DNA of 64,000 bases from Liolophura sinensis. Its lineage: Eukaryota > Mollusca > Polyplacophora > Chitonida > Chitonidae. The first letter of the stretch is position 1. Each line of letters opens with the position of its first letter. Below the pieces are notes generated by a model that saw only the letters and a program-made list of their open reading frames with translations, was not told the DNA's origin and did not search any database. The stretch spans positions 9,619,501-9,683,500 of the forward strand of contig NC_088303.1 of assembly GCF_032854445.1 (NCBI RefSeq), read 5' to 3'. A program made the position numbers and the translations under genes. This document shows positions 51,101 to 60,897 of the stretch, piece after piece.

Positions 51101-54100
51101 CCAACTCACTGTCATGCTGTCAGTCCTCATCATAACTGGCTAAGCCACAGGGTGCATTAGCCCTGGTGAAATCAGGGTTACCAACTGGGAAGGCAATTGC
51201 CAAGGAGCCGTGCGCGTACCAGATAAGAAATCCCAAAATAATTAAATGAAAATTTTGACAAGTTACGGTGGTACGGTGAGATGGGGTTCTCCCCCTTAGG
51301 CATTTAATAAATCTCTAAATTCTCCATCAACTGTTTTAGTCAGGGACAGAAGACCCATTGCATGATGGAGGTGTGCTGGATTTAAAAAAAAGCTATAAAA
51401 CCCTCCTTAAAACTCTAAGTGACTGGTGACTTGATCACATTCTGCAGTCATTTCCAATGCACACTAGCTCACAACACATTGTTTTTCCATTTGACAATTA
51501 CAAAACAAAAAAAAATGATTTACAGACGCACAAATTCCTGAATAGAACACACACACACACACAATATCCACACAATGTCAAGCCCAGAATATAATAAAGC
51601 TTTTCTCTTATTTTATTTTTTCTGTTGATACGGGACATCATTGTATTATGTTCTACCATTAACAACATTAGAACTGGTTATGTCACAATGAAGAGCACCA
51701 GGAAACAATGTTTGGCTGGACAATAGTTTTAGGAAGGTAGTAAATACGCATGTTTTCAAATTTTGCTATTCATAATATATATATTATATCAAATCAAATC
51801 CAGTCATAAATATATCTAATTTACATAAAATTAAATAATATTGAATTATCCTTACACCCAATGTACGTAAATTTTCATACATCCTGTCAACTTGATTTTG
51901 CACACCCGTAACAGGACTTGTTTCTTCCAAGAAAGCATGCGATAGGAAAACTTCCTCAAGATTGGCACCAAACAATAACAGTGGCCTACATCATGAGGGC
52001 ATATCATTACGTTAAGACAGTACATCAAATATCCACTGACACAAGACTTTCAATAACATAATCACTAAACAATGAAATGTCTTATTTTGTTCCACATATA
52101 TTTTAACTTTGAAGATCTTTACTGTTTAGTTCCTTTTTCTCCAGGAGTTAAATACTCTTGCTTATTTTAATTATGTACGTCCATGTTCTACATAAAGAAA
52201 ATTAAGCACGTTGTTTGCTGAAAATACAAATTAATTCAGGAAATGCTGATCAGATTATTTATTGAACAAAAACAGTGTCGTACCTACTAAATTTAGTAAG
52301 AAAAATATATATATAGAAATATGTACAAAAGTATACTTGTTCAAGTGTTATGTGTGTCAGTCTGTACACACACACTGTGTGTATCTACTGTAAATGCAGG
52401 TATTTGTACCAAGCTAATGAATAGCTACATTCAACAATAATGTACTGGAAGTCTATAGTAAGCTTATAGCACACATTGTTGAGCGACAATGACTTAACGA
52501 AGCATAAAGCCTTCATTACTCAGAAGGAAGTGACAGAGATTTAACAAAGGTTCCGCTACGTTAGTTCTTACTTATTCGGATCCTTTAAGAATTAAGCTCC
52601 GTTGTACTACAAACACATTACCCTATCCAGCGTTTTTTTGTTTTTTTTTTTCTGTTTTAAGGCTGTAAGAAGGATACTACCTCCAGTAAAATGTATCATC
52701 ACACACTTAAGCCATTTGGATTGTTGGGGACAGGGGGAAATATACAATAACTCAAGCAGACATAGGATCGACTTGTAAGTGTATTTTTACTTGAAGCTGG
52801 GTAGCATATAAGCCGGTGAGGTACGTCATCAAAAAGAGTTCAGCAGTGAGGTAGTAATGAACAGCTCAGCTTAGATTAATGAGAACACCTGAGGAAAACA
52901 CCTGTTTTGTAAGGAAACTGACGTACCTGGGTGATTCGAGATGAGGCATGGTGTAGTGGGTTTCCGAGGGGAAGGAGCGGGCTGGTAAAGCCAGCGTAAC
53001 AGCTTCCAAGGTGGACATTAAGCTCTGGACACCTCCACCGTGTTCTAAACACAACTTTCTCTCAAGGCAGACCCTGTTTTATGAGTAAGTGCTCTCTGTG
53101 TCCCGGCGAAATCCTCATTCCATCTTATTTATTTCAAAGAGCCTCGGGGCGATTAAGTCTCTCTGTACATCCGTCACTTGGTACATGTAGCCCAGAAACA
53201 CTGATACAACATTTTTTCAGCACTCCTACCTCACTGTCCTGACGCTCCTTAATTTTTTTAGGGCACTTTTTTTTCAGCGTTTTGGAAATGACCACCTTAT
53301 AACTTTGGTTGGGACAGACTGTGAAGTTCTCTCACCCCCAAGTCCCGAAGTGCTCAGAGTCTATCTATGACAACAGTATCCCTGTTTCCCATACTCTATC
53401 TCCCTCCATACAGGCCTGACCCCAAAGCCCACCACCCTCCCCACCAGGGCCCTAACAGACACCCTAACTCAAACCAGATGCTGGAAACTTGGTCAGACCA
53501 AAGGGTATCTGAGGACACAGCCTCCGGGCAGAAGATTGGTCAGGCCTTAATTTAGCTTCCCACTGACCACTAAGCTGTTCCAGTAATCCACACCACTTGG
53601 TCAGTGTGGGAAGCTGGTCAGTGACTGACTTCAGTACCAATGGCAACCACTGCCCTGGGATTAAGGCAGATAAACAGCAGAACTGCACGAGAAAACTTAT
53701 AAAAGTGTTTACTACAGAAATGTGAAGGGATTTACAATAATTCTGACAAACATCACTTTAAAAAAAAAATAGAAGTTACTGAAATCATTCACTCTGTAAA
53801 CAGATCAGCTCTGTACACTCATTTACGGTTGACTTGTTTCTGGTTTAAGAATAAAATACCGAAAAAATTATACATGGATATAATACACAAATTTTTAAAT
53901 TCACTGACATGTCGAACCCACACCCTGACCCATACATGGTAAAAAACATAGATCTAAGTAAGGCTATAAAAATATTTATCTTGTTTGTTAAAAGAATACC
54001 TTTATTTCCTTCACCTGTCACCTCTAGTCTTTAATTTTTCTCCCTTCCCGTTCATCAGCATAATTAAAACGCCTATCATCTCCTAAAAACATACACATTA

Positions 54101-57100
54101 GGCACGAAAGCTAGTCCCCTTTGTAAATTGACAGACACATGAAAATCTAAGGGTGAATTGGTATTCAATTAATTTCACAAGAAACTCATAAGAGTATTAG
54201 AGTATGATGTGTGTTAATTAGCCTGCAATCAAAGTTGCCTGTTCTTTGTGAATGTACTGGTCAGAGTCAAAGCTATATATATATTCACAGAAAATCAGCC
54301 AGTCCCATGTATGGCTATAGTTTACAGCTTTCAAATACTCCGGCTAGACAATTTAAAAAATGTTGTATTTCTTAAAATTATTTTGAACTTGTAAGAGTTT
54401 TCTGTGAAATTACAGTGTGTAATACATATAGATAACATTTGAGCTATGGAACAAGTCTACTCCCCTTATTCCCTTGTCTACTCCCCTTACTCCCTCGTCT
54501 ACTTCCCTTACTCCCTTGTCTATTCCCTCACCTACTCCCTCGTCTACTCCCCTTAGTCCCTCGTTTACTCCCCCTGCTCCCTCGTCTATTCCCCTTGCTC
54601 CCACATCTACTCTCCTTGCTCCCTCGTCTACTCCCCTTGCTCCCTCGTCTACTCCCTTGCTCCCTCGTCTTATTCCCCTTGCTCCCTTGTCTACTCCCCT
54701 TACTCCCCAGTCACAAGCAGTAGTATGTTAATAGCTATAGCTGTCCCTTATACTCGAATTGTATATCATCTCCTTATACACACACCTGTGCTCCGTTGAT
54801 CAACGTTATTACTCTCCCAGGTAGAAACCTGCCTGCTCACTAGAGACTAGTCAAACATGTTTTACAAATTTCTCTTCTCACACAGTTATGTGCAGTCGTG
54901 TAAGACAATTTCGTTTAGCTTCAACAAGGTACCTGCCTGTTAATAGGTACCCGTGTATAGAAAACAATGAATGGTAGGCTGAGACATATAATTTAAACTT
55001 TACACAGACATGTAGTTATCTTGTTCAAAAAATAGTTCACATATACAGTTAATCAAATCACAAGTTTTTCCAGGTCAAATAAATCGGAGCTAGTTAGTAA
55101 ATTAGGGTCGTACTTTACATATACCAATCTGTACATTTCACGCTTCCATGCCTCCATTTCACCATGATTAATTATTGATACATAAAAAACTAAAATAAGC
55201 AAATAATTCACGGCATTTTTGAACAGACATTATTGGCATATCCTGCATAACTGAACACTGGATACCCTCAACAGTTCAACATCTATAAATCATTGCTGGT
55301 TGTTATGTATAACCAGTGATATGCTTTAATATGTATTCTTACAAACTTAACACCTTATGAAGGTTGTGGTAAATGTGCAATTAAAAAAAATGTCAAGAAT
55401 AAAATATCCAAAAATAAAGACACTTATATGCACTTTAGAACTTCAGCAAACTTTGGAGAAGGACCCAGGCATATTTTACATGTACATATGCTGAGTCTCA
55501 AAAGAAAGAAAATGACCATTTCTAATATATAAAACCAAAGAACCTTGACCCCTGACCTCTGAAATCGGATTGGCCAGACAGGCTTACAAAAACAGACATA
55601 TTCCTTGGCACAGTGTATCAGTTGTCTTGGTTATAGTGAAGAGAAAGAGGCATCCTTTCCTCAATCATCTCCATTTTGATAATGTTGTCAAAATCAGCAA
55701 ACGAAATTGTTTTAAGAGACGAACAAGACAGCTGTTAAACAAATATGGTCTCATTTGCAGGGATGTTGTAGCTTTTTTTTTTATGGCAGCCAGAGCAAGA
55801 TGGCATGTAACAGCAAAAAGTCTCCTTTCTGCTCGGCATGTCCTGTTTTAGGGTGAACAGATCCTATTGATGGGAAATGTTGAAATAATGACCGTAAGAT
55901 CTGGCAAATGGCTGCGTTTAATTACATCATAAACTGGCAGGAGCAAATTCGTAATGCAATATAGCAGCAACGCTTTTTCATTAAATCAATCATTTTTTTC
56001 TCTCCATTTTGTAAAAGGCAGTTTCACGCAGCACAGATTTTCCATGGCTCAATTGGTACAGACATGAGCCTAGAAGACTCCAAAATGTGTAATCAAAATT
56101 TGACGAATCACATTTTTCACATTTAGGGGCTTTATGCAAAGTGACATGAAAAAAGATTTCTCTTCCAAAGTCTGGACGAAGCATAAACTGAGTTTAAGAA
56201 GTGGTCTTGACTCAAGAGAAACAACTGACATTTTTAACCAATCACAGTTAGTTGCACTATCCTTCAAACATGTTTTGTCAATCCAAGAACTCTTCTCATG
56301 AGTGGGCAAGAGTAAAACTTTGCCAGGGCTTCAACTTCTAGGAATTCAGTCCATCAAGTCGTTCTCTCCTTGGTTTTGACTCACGGGCATCCTCCTTCTT
56401 ATCATATGCCATAAAAATAATTTGCCCTTCCGCCACCAGGTGGCAGCTGCTGGATTATCCCCCTGGTAATCCTCTGCCAAATTAACACTATCCTTGCTGG
56501 AAAGGCTGTCCGGGTTTCAGGTCATAAAAGCCCTTCTGTACATTTAGTCAAGAGGACCAAAGTCCCTCGTTAAGCCAAAGTCTTAAGAGTTAAACCAATT
56601 AAGAAAATTCAATACTTGCGGCGTTTTTAAAAGTACTGAATTTCAGATCTGGACTCAGGTCTGGTTTTGACTTTCAAAATTCATCCTTTATATCTGAACA
56701 GCAAAAGAACGCCAAAGCAAGAACGAATGATTGTGGCATGCAGCAACTCTGCCTGGCACGATTAGGTAATTGGAACTTTCTGCAAATGTGTTAGCCTTCA
56801 AATTACATGGCCTTATTTGTCAATGCAAATCTTGGTGCATTGTCTTGAAAGTTGGTTGCATTACCAGGCCTGAATTATAAGCCGGTACACCGGGGACAGC
56901 ACCTAAGGATGAACATGGCAGGCAAAAAAATCTACCCTAGAAAAAACATTTATTTCCGACAGAGAATGCTATAAGCTTTATGTAACTCATTTGCAAGAGT
57001 TTTTCGGAAGTAAATGACCCAGGCAACAGTTGAAGAAAAGAGAGATGAGAAAAGGAAGGTGGACGTGTTATAAAAAAAACAGTGGCTGCCAGGCGCAGCC

Positions 57101-60100
57101 CTCGCAGATATGCAAATATTACCAGCGGGAGATGAAGGGGCGAAAAGTGATACGGCGAAGGACAACGATGATATAACAATAAGGGTGCGAAGAAGTGTCT
57201 TGAGCAGTTCCTTCCAATTGGAGGGGGCAGTCACATGGGATAAAAACCTCTATCTAGGATAGATTGGATGAATTCTTTCGGCAGGTTCTGGTAATGGAGG
57301 CGCAGTGAGCACAGGCAGACATTACCGGTGAGGGCTATTAGAGCCGGCTAGGTAACTCTGCTACTGGGTAATGAATTGGCCGTAGAGGGTCAGTGGGTCG
57401 AAAGAAATAGCAGATGGGTCAATGTGCCTTGCGAGGACAGCGTAAATCGTTCTCAATCACGGCTTGGGGGCTTGCCCTAACTTCTTACGTCAAGTGCCTG
57501 GTTACACCCTGCCTGAAGCCAAACGGAAGCCAAGCTTGGCAAGATTGGAGAGTCTATTAAGGGGATGGAATGCCGCACATTCACATGGGCTCAGGCCATC
57601 AAAACAAACAAAAACACTCACTCAGCTTAATACTAAACAATAAAAATTCTTTCAGAACTGCAAGGTTGACTTAACAATGGTTTTTCTTTTGTTCAAAAAC
57701 AAGGTTCTTTCACAATGGTTAGGAACCATTAATGCATTGCACAACAAAGTACATGTGTATGACAAAAAGTTAATATTATAAAATTTAGATAAATACTTGT
57801 ATTCTAGTGCATGGAAGATCTTCTTGAATAATTACATGCCACTGAATTCTGTAAAAATGACTACAGCAAAAAAAAGTGATATCTATTTCGATGTAAGTTT
57901 TTTTATTGAAAAAAAAAATGCAAAATTTGTAACCACGTAAGGTGGACAAAAACATCACGAGTAACCCACATGGGAGGAGGAAATTGGTCAATTTTGCCAA
58001 CCATTAAAAAACAGGACCATTTCAAACTATCAACTTGTGAAAATAATGAGAAGAGGAAGTGTGAAAATAAGGTGAAGTCAGTGAGACTACTATAGCACCC
58101 TGCCAGTCGGGGTCTCACCATCATACCCTCATACATAAAACTATGGAGCAGAGCCACAAAAAGCTACAATGATTCCAGTAAAAATGACATGTTTCCCCTC
58201 AAAATGTCAATTCACACTCAAGAACTATGTGTTGTGTTCCAAGAAGTAACTTTCTCAGACAACCAGTTTTAATAACTGTCAAAAAATGTGTCAGTTCTTC
58301 ATTGAAATGTATTAGAAGGAATAGAAATTATATGTAAATGAAATATGTAGATGAAAAACATATACACTACACTTTCCTGTCATTGACAAGGCCACACGAA
58401 AGACTGAATTTCAACAAAATTAAAAAGTAATATCCTTGAATAAGTGGGTATGAAAAAGTAACCTATGAAAATATGGTAATGGGCAGCAATCAAGCAAAGA
58501 CCCACAAAAATGGCAACATAACAGATTTCAACTCTTACAACTACATGTAGAGTAACATTTTTTGACATCAATAACAAAGTGTCTTACTAGACAAATATGT
58601 CTGGCTACATAAACGTGTGTATTATTTGTGACCGAGTGTTAAGTGTAAAAAGCAAGAAAAAACATAATGTTAAATGAATGAATTTCTAATCATTTATTCT
58701 GACAGACCTTTAGAAAGAAAAGAGCGAAAAAATAACACATCAAAGACATTTTTATTTACTTGAGATCAATGTGAAAATTAAGATCAACCTGTGTAATTCA
58801 AGTGTCTCTGTGAATTCAAAACCTGACATCAAATTCATTAATTGGCAAACTGCCAAAATGAAGACATTTCCATGATGGCGGATAGCAGCATCGGGCGACT
58901 TCAGTTGTCATGGCAATAGGATGTAATCCTTCAGAATTGGTGACAGATTCAAAGCCTGAGAACTAAAAGCCAATACTAGAGACTGAAATATCTAATTTCC
59001 ACACCTTAAAAAGTGTCAAAACCTTGAGACAATCGCCACTGCTAAGCCTGCAATTGTCAAATCATTCATGATGTCTTGTACAGCTTCTGTAATTAGTGAA
59101 CTTTTTCTATGCAAGACCATTTCTTGCAACTGTGTTTTTGTTGTAATGTTCCCTCATGACAGGAATATATTTTCAAGCACATTACTCAAGTGCAGGCTTG
59201 GTTGATCTCCAAAAAAACTAACATAAAATTTTTTTTAAAAAATCCTCTAAATTGGACTTGTTTCTCCATCACCCATGAATTGCATGTGTGCGCCTTGTAT
59301 CCCAGCAGAAGTCACCTGTGTACGACAACAACAGAGACAGGATGGGCAAGGCTGAACTCTGAGCTAGAACAAGTCCCTCATCACATCACAGGGGGCAGAA
59401 GAATGGGGTAACATTAGGCCTTATGTAACAATCAGATCAGACCGACCCCAAGAGGAAGGGGCGCATTGGATCCCAAGCTGCTCCGGAATACTTCCAGAAA
59501 GACTAATGAAGATTGAAGAATACCCGGCCAATCTAACACTGCCAAAAAAAAAAACAGCGGAAACAGGCACTTGAGCAATACGACGTCACCAGGCCGATAC
59601 GCAAAGGTCCCAAAAGGGTTTGTTGGAAGACTAATGAAGGAATGAGAACACGTTCATGAGCAATTTAGAAAGTGAAGCAAGCGGAAAAAAGACAAAAGGT
59701 AACAAAATCATTCCAATGTGCAGCAAGTTTTTACAGGTGTGTCAATTCACCAGAGACAAATGCGAGTTACCAGAAAACTTCGAACTAATCTAAACGACAA
59801 CGCCACCGTCCCCTGTCACTGAAACAGCGTGCACAAAATTATCATTTTCGTCCCAATGGCATCAAACTGCAGTGCGATCCATTCAATTACCAGTAACAAC
59901 AAGAGCCACCAAATTTGGGGAATCTTGGGACATTTTTCATTGTCTCTTTCTTACATGGGTTTCTCATTCGTTTCCTCTTCCAATACTCACTAAACCATTC
60001 AAAATTATCAAGAGATCTTTCATTGTCACAATTGCTCTGAGCAACTTATTCATCATCCACCTTGGATAATTGCAAAAGTGAACTTGAGCATCAATAAAAG

Positions 60101-60894
60101 TTATTACGTAGAACATCAAACATAAATTTAAGTCTAAGACCACAGGTGGCTATTCCTTAAAAAAAAGTTAAGGTGAGCACTTCCCCTCTCCATATGGGCC
60201 ATGTTGGAATAAAACTCTGTGCAAGTTTCCAAAGGTGAGAAAGAAGAGGACTGAAGAAGAAAACAGGTCAACCACCTAAATATAGGATAATCAGGAGCAA
60301 GGAGATTGACCCAAGAAACGCAACCACAATCAGAGAGGAAAATTCAAAGCCTTTGTAAACACTTCACAGAGCACAGAAGTACAGCACTCAACAGGACTTT
60401 CTTTTAGATCTGAAACAAGAACGCCATAGTCATCAGAAAAATCCTATCTGCAGCCTGAATGATTTTACCACCATGTATTAATGTGTGGGAAAGAGCGTCG
60501 GATTTGCTGGAGATGGGGAGCAGGACTGGAGACCAGAACCCCTTATGACAATTTAGCCTCAGCTTAAGCACTGAGCTGTCTAATAGAGGCTTCCCTATCA
60601 CAGTAACGTGGGTGCAAGGGTAGCCTGTCTCCAGCGTGGAGGACTGCCTCCTCAAAAACGGGTAATCAGCCCCCCTAATGGCGTGGTTGTTAGGGCTTGA
60701 ATCAGCCTGAAATCAGCAGTCATTACTCAACGGGCAGGGTGTATTTTCCAGACCCTTGGCTGCCTAATGCATCAAGATGGCTGAGGTCAGGTTATATAAC
60801 TCTTTCCCCGGCCGTGCAGAGCCCCCGCGCACATTCGCTTACCGTCATTTCGCAGTGGATCCACGTCAACAGGAAAGGCAGAATTAGGCTCCAT
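7123..60894 (-). CDS. rn: Rotund/squeeze/LIN-29 family six-finger C2H2 transcription factor (whole gene, seven coding exons)
   Basis: Join of 60894-60843, 53044-52927, 33387-33315, 26959-26923, 13640-13599, 13030-12825 and 8064-7123 on the minus strand. Every intron is GT-AG, every phase matches, and the sum is 1470 nt (489 residues plus TGA). Six C2H2 fingers lie at residues about 169-192, 199-221, 227-249, 255-279, 285-307 and 316-338. Finger 4 has the CX4C spacing, and fingers 3 and 4 are joined by a TGEKP linker. Family marks are SYLSQH in finger 2, QLSHLQQH in finger 3, QLSNLQSH in finger 4, YKCF with HIPKH in finger 5, and GKSYTQETYL in finger 6. From memory these resemble rotund, squeeze and LIN-29 more than human ZNF362. 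Such proteins are nuclear DNA-binding regulators of limb, neuronal and developmental-timing programmes in flies and nematodes. The role here is inferred. The tail from about 370 is rich in Ser, Pro and Tyr. The N terminus may extend into an upstream exon. Confidence 0.9.
8398..10046. repeat. 85-bp minisatellite with nested CTGA microsatellite
   Basis: From 8856 to 10042 there are 14 units: thirteen of 85 bp and one of 81 bp that lacks one CTGA. Each unit holds a CTGA run, GAATTACCCTGGACTGTGAACAG, and CCCACAGTGTTTTCTCCTCAG. From 8398 to 8855 the units are diverged and CTGA/GAGT-rich, apparently older material. The array fills part of the last intron, upstream of the zinc-finger exon. Confidence 0.92.
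11705..12440. repeat. 28/30-bp alternating minisatellite (58-bp dimer)
   Basis: TGTATTTACTGTACA recurs at alternating 30 and 28 bp steps (for example 11731, 11761, 11789, 11819, 11847), becoming less regular towards 12440. TGTACA palindromes occur in every unit. A 300-codon open frame and several 60-116 codon ones on both strands arise because the unit has no stop in several frames. They encode Cys/Tyr/Thr repeats and are not credible proteins. Confidence 0.9.
12825..13030 (-). CDS. rn: Coding exon 6 of the rotund-like gene: linker and first half of zinc finger 1
   Basis: 206 nt from acceptor TTCTTGTTGCAG to donor CAG/GTGGGT. It encodes residues 109-176: AMNRENINQQVH, a Gly/Ser/Asn/Thr/Pro-rich linker, and a Val/Pro/Lys stretch leading to KTYQCKMCDQ. 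The two Cys (171 and 174) are the first zinc ligands of finger 1. The two His ligands are in exon 7, so the finger is split by the intron after codon 176. Reading past the donor gives only a short tail and a stop, consistent with a true exon end. Confidence 0.92.
13031..13598 (-). other. Intron 5 of the rotund-like gene
   Basis: A short AT-rich intron of 568 bp with a 12-base C run at 13484-13495. No other feature seen. Confidence 0.85.
13599..13640 (-). CDS. rn: Coding exon 5 of the rotund-like gene (42 nt)
   Basis: Bounded by TTTTTGTGCAG and CTGC/GTAAGTTG. It finishes a Gly codon from exon 4 and encodes residues 95-107 (PRDRLQQIYNNEL), with one leftover base that becomes Leu with exon 6. 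At 42 nt it could be skipped without shifting the frame, so it is a possible cassette exon. The predicted peptide is polar and likely helical. Only 568 bp separates it from exon 6. Confidence 0.85.
15616..15636 (+). repeat. 21-base G homopolymer
   Basis: Uninterrupted G run followed by AGGGGAGAAGGG, so G-quadruplex formation on the plus strand is likely. On the minus strand it encodes the Pro run of a 93-codon open frame that I reject as a gene. Confidence 0.9.
21894..22430. repeat. 50-bp minisatellite, about 11 copies
   Basis: The unit begins GCTGGTATACACATGTACC, continues TGTACCAGACAAAACACCC, and ends AGACTTTACCCT. First and last starts (21894 and 22393) are 499 bp apart, i.e. ten steps of about 50. 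GGTATACACATGTACC is a near inverted repeat inside each unit. Open frames of up to 209 codons here are repeat artefacts. Confidence 0.92.
23637..23690 (-). mobile_element. SINE family A 3'-end fragment
   Basis: Plus strand TTATTTATTTGATTGGTGTTTTAC is the reverse complement of the family A tail, followed by a diverged copy of the adjoining body (ACTTAAGAATATTTCATTA). About 50 bp survive. The rest of the element is absent. Confidence 0.65.
26560..26900. promoter_or_regulatory. CpG-richer intronic segment with CRE-type site
   Basis: Within intron 4, close to exon 4. It holds TGACGTAA at 26694-26701, directly after an NRF1-like CGCACATGCGC, plus CCGGG-containing stretches. It could be an internal promoter or enhancer. 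No first exon could be defined. Confidence 0.25.
26923..26959 (-). CDS. rn: Coding exon 4 of the rotund-like gene (37 nt)
   Basis: A very short exon bounded by CTCTCTTCCAG and ACAG/GTAAGTCG, both close to consensus. It encodes residues 82-93 (GPTDMTSPTGST) plus the first base of a Gly codon. Since 37 is not a multiple of three, skipping it would shift the frame, so it should be constitutive unless skipped together with a partner. It is too short to be seen as an open frame by itself and was found from splice signals and phase. Confidence 0.8.
26960..33314 (-). other. Intron 3 of the rotund-like gene
   Basis: 6.4 kb, AT-rich. It contains a 16-base C run at 28466-28481, a partial CTCF-like motif at 28124, a tRNA-derived element at 29470-29640 and a short CAGA repeat near 30170. 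No gene recognised. Confidence 0.8.
29470..29640 (-). mobile_element. Third tRNA-derived SINE-like element
   Basis: The minus strand starts ACTGGCTCAGTGGTATAAGG, a clear A box, with GAAAGTCCAAACCC as a decayed B box. The body includes GGTTGGGCTTCGCACC. Its head and body differ from family A. Ends and duplications were not resolved. Confidence 0.5.
33315..33387 (-). CDS. rn: Coding exon 3 of the rotund-like gene
   Basis: 73 nt with acceptor TATTTTTCAG and donor CAG/GTAAGG. It completes a Ser codon from exon 2 and encodes residues 58-81, including CYTGGLGM and an Arg/Glu-rich segment ending CLWPQ. It ends on a whole codon. Of the three frames, only this one keeps the exon open, because the others meet TGA. 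That fixes the phase of exon 2 to exon 3 splicing. The two introns around it are 19.5 kb upstream and 6.4 kb downstream. Confidence 0.85.
33529..34005. repeat. 52-bp minisatellite, nine copies
   Basis: TACTTGAATGTTTCATTGG recurs at exactly 52-bp steps (33541, 33593, 33645, 33697, 33749, 33801, 33853, 33905, 33957) with point differences only. Units also carry CAACTAAACACACCCATCC. Part of one unit (33915-33931) matches the SINE tail exactly over 17 nt. The inverted SINE starts about 300 bp further on. Confidence 0.95.
34303..34536 (-). mobile_element. tRNA-derived SINE, family A, inverted, head partly deleted
   Basis: Read on the minus strand it carries the family A body and the tail (CGGCGTAAAACACT then AAATA repeats). 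The A-box part of the head is missing: GGGGATTAG passes almost directly into CCAGGAGCCTCTCACC. The flanks carry TCCTATTTTA at 34293-34302 and 34537-34546, a probable 10-bp target-site duplication. The deletion may therefore predate insertion or be internal. Confidence 0.85.
37399..37439 (-). other. Candidate 41-nt alternative exon (possible poison exon)
   Basis: Flanked by TTTTATTTAG and CCAG/GTAATGAG. Joined after exon 2 it reads open (RTDDPVKPGEMRFP). Since 41 is not a multiple of three it throws exon 3 into a frame that ends at TGA after about ten codons. It is therefore not part of the main coding join. It may be a regulated exon that triggers decay, or a chance match. Confidence 0.25.
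38006..39044. repeat. 51-bp minisatellite, about 20 copies
   Basis: The unit starts GTTACAACATGTAACCAGC, continues AGTCGCACAGGCTGGC, and ends ATTTAGAGCCGTGTAT. From first to last start is 1021 bp, i.e. 20 steps of 51 plus a single inserted base near 38777. GTTAC/GTAAC and GGCT/AGCC form short inverted arms in each unit. As 51 is 17 codons, frames stay open on both strands (up to 260 codons on the minus strand). They are repeat artefacts. Confidence 0.95.
40143..40497. repeat. 26-bp minisatellite, about 13 copies
   Basis: Unit close to GAGTAACAGAGTTAAATTCT followed by GTCATT, with copies of 22-28 bp at the edges and a homogeneous core at about 40285-40420. Confidence 0.88.
46477..46559. promoter_or_regulatory. 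Pair of POU octamers in a homeodomain-site-rich segment
   Basis: ATTTGCAT at 46477-46484 and again at 46552-46559, with AATTA or TAATTAAATTA cores between and around them. A third octamer lies at 49537-49544. The motif is established for POU proteins. Enhancer function here is inferred. Confidence 0.3.
47852..48141 (+). mobile_element. tRNA-derived SINE, family A, full length with target-site duplication
   Basis: The head reads GGCTCAGTCGGTTAGCG, a good polymerase III A box, and GAGTTCATATCC is a B-box relic. The body ends TTGAGTACGGCGTAAAAC, followed by an AAATA-repeat tail. A perfect 14-bp duplication, CACAAACTTGTGTA, flanks it at 47838-47851 and 48142-48155. This is direct evidence of retrotransposition and of a fairly young insertion. 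Confidence 0.92.
52927..53044 (-). CDS. rn: Coding exon 2 of the rotund-like gene
   Basis: 118 nt between an acceptor reading GTGTTTAG and a donor reading CAG/GTACGT. It encodes residues 19-56 plus parts of 18 and 57: a Gly-Gly-Gly turn, then STLEAVTLALP and a Ser/Pro/His stretch ending HLESP. It begins with two bases of a split Glu codon and ends with two bases (AG) of a split Ser codon, matching exons 1 and 3. No known domain is visible. The acceptor is less pyrimidine-rich than the others, so the exact 5' boundary is a little less certain than the donor. Confidence 0.8.
54459..54716. repeat. 21-bp pyrimidine-rich minisatellite, about 12 copies
   Basis: Unit TCTACTCCCCTTGCTCCCTCG, with a few shorter or longer copies. 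The plus strand is almost pure C/T. The 21-bp (7-codon) period leaves Leu/Pro and Ser/Thr/Pro frames open on the plus strand and a Gly/Val/Asp/Glu one on the minus strand. None is credible as a gene. Confidence 0.9.
56433..56446 (+). promoter_or_regulatory. CTCF core consensus match (plus orientation)
   Basis: CCACCAGGTGGCAG fits all 14 positions of the CTCF core CCASYAGRKGGCRS. It lies in intron 1. With the opposite-facing site at 6635 it brackets most of the gene body. Confidence 0.5.
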
Positions 60895-60897
60895 CAG
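60843..60897 (-). CDS. rn: Coding exon 1: probable start codon of the rotund-like gene
   Basis: A strong pyrimidine tract ending CATTCTGCAG precedes this 55-nt exon, and GTAAGCG follows it. The first in-frame ATG is 60894-60892, three bases inside the exon. It has G at +4 but C at -3, so its context is only moderate. It gives MEPNSAFPVDVDPLRND and one leftover base, G. That base joins the AA opening the next exon to make Glu, so phase is preserved. A 3' splice site just before the ATG implies at least one more upstream exon. That exon may be untranslated or may extend the N terminus, since the bases before the ATG (CTG) contain no stop. Confidence 0.75.

Larger units (their letters stand above)
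33388..52926 (-). other. Intron 2 of the rotund-like gene
   Basis: 19.5 kb, the largest intron. It contains the 52-bp array, a SINE on each strand, the 51-bp array, the 26-bp array, a candidate 41-nt exon at 37399-37439, and POU octamers at 46477, 46552 and 49537. Between these (34.6-37.3, 40.5-46.4 and 48.2-52.9 kb) it is mostly AT-rich sequence with no gene recognised. Open frames at 44959-45402 and 49629-49946 have no supporting motif. Confidence 0.8.
53045..60842 (-). other. Intron 1 of the rotund-like gene
   Basis: 7.8 kb. It contains the 21-bp pyrimidine array and a perfect CTCF core at 56433. Segments at about 56330-56560, 57230-57600 and 59400-59650 are less AT-rich than their surroundings and could be conserved regulatory DNA. 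No other gene recognised. Confidence 0.75.

Noticed and set aside
54410-54731. Leu/Pro-rich, Ser/Thr/Pro-rich and Gly/Val/Asp/Glu-rich frames
   Set aside because: All come from the 21-bp pyrimidine array.
56041-56110. tRNA gene or SINE head (TGGCTCAATTGG, a perfect A box)
   Set aside because: No B box at the right distance and no cloverleaf pairing by eye. At most a decayed SINE head.
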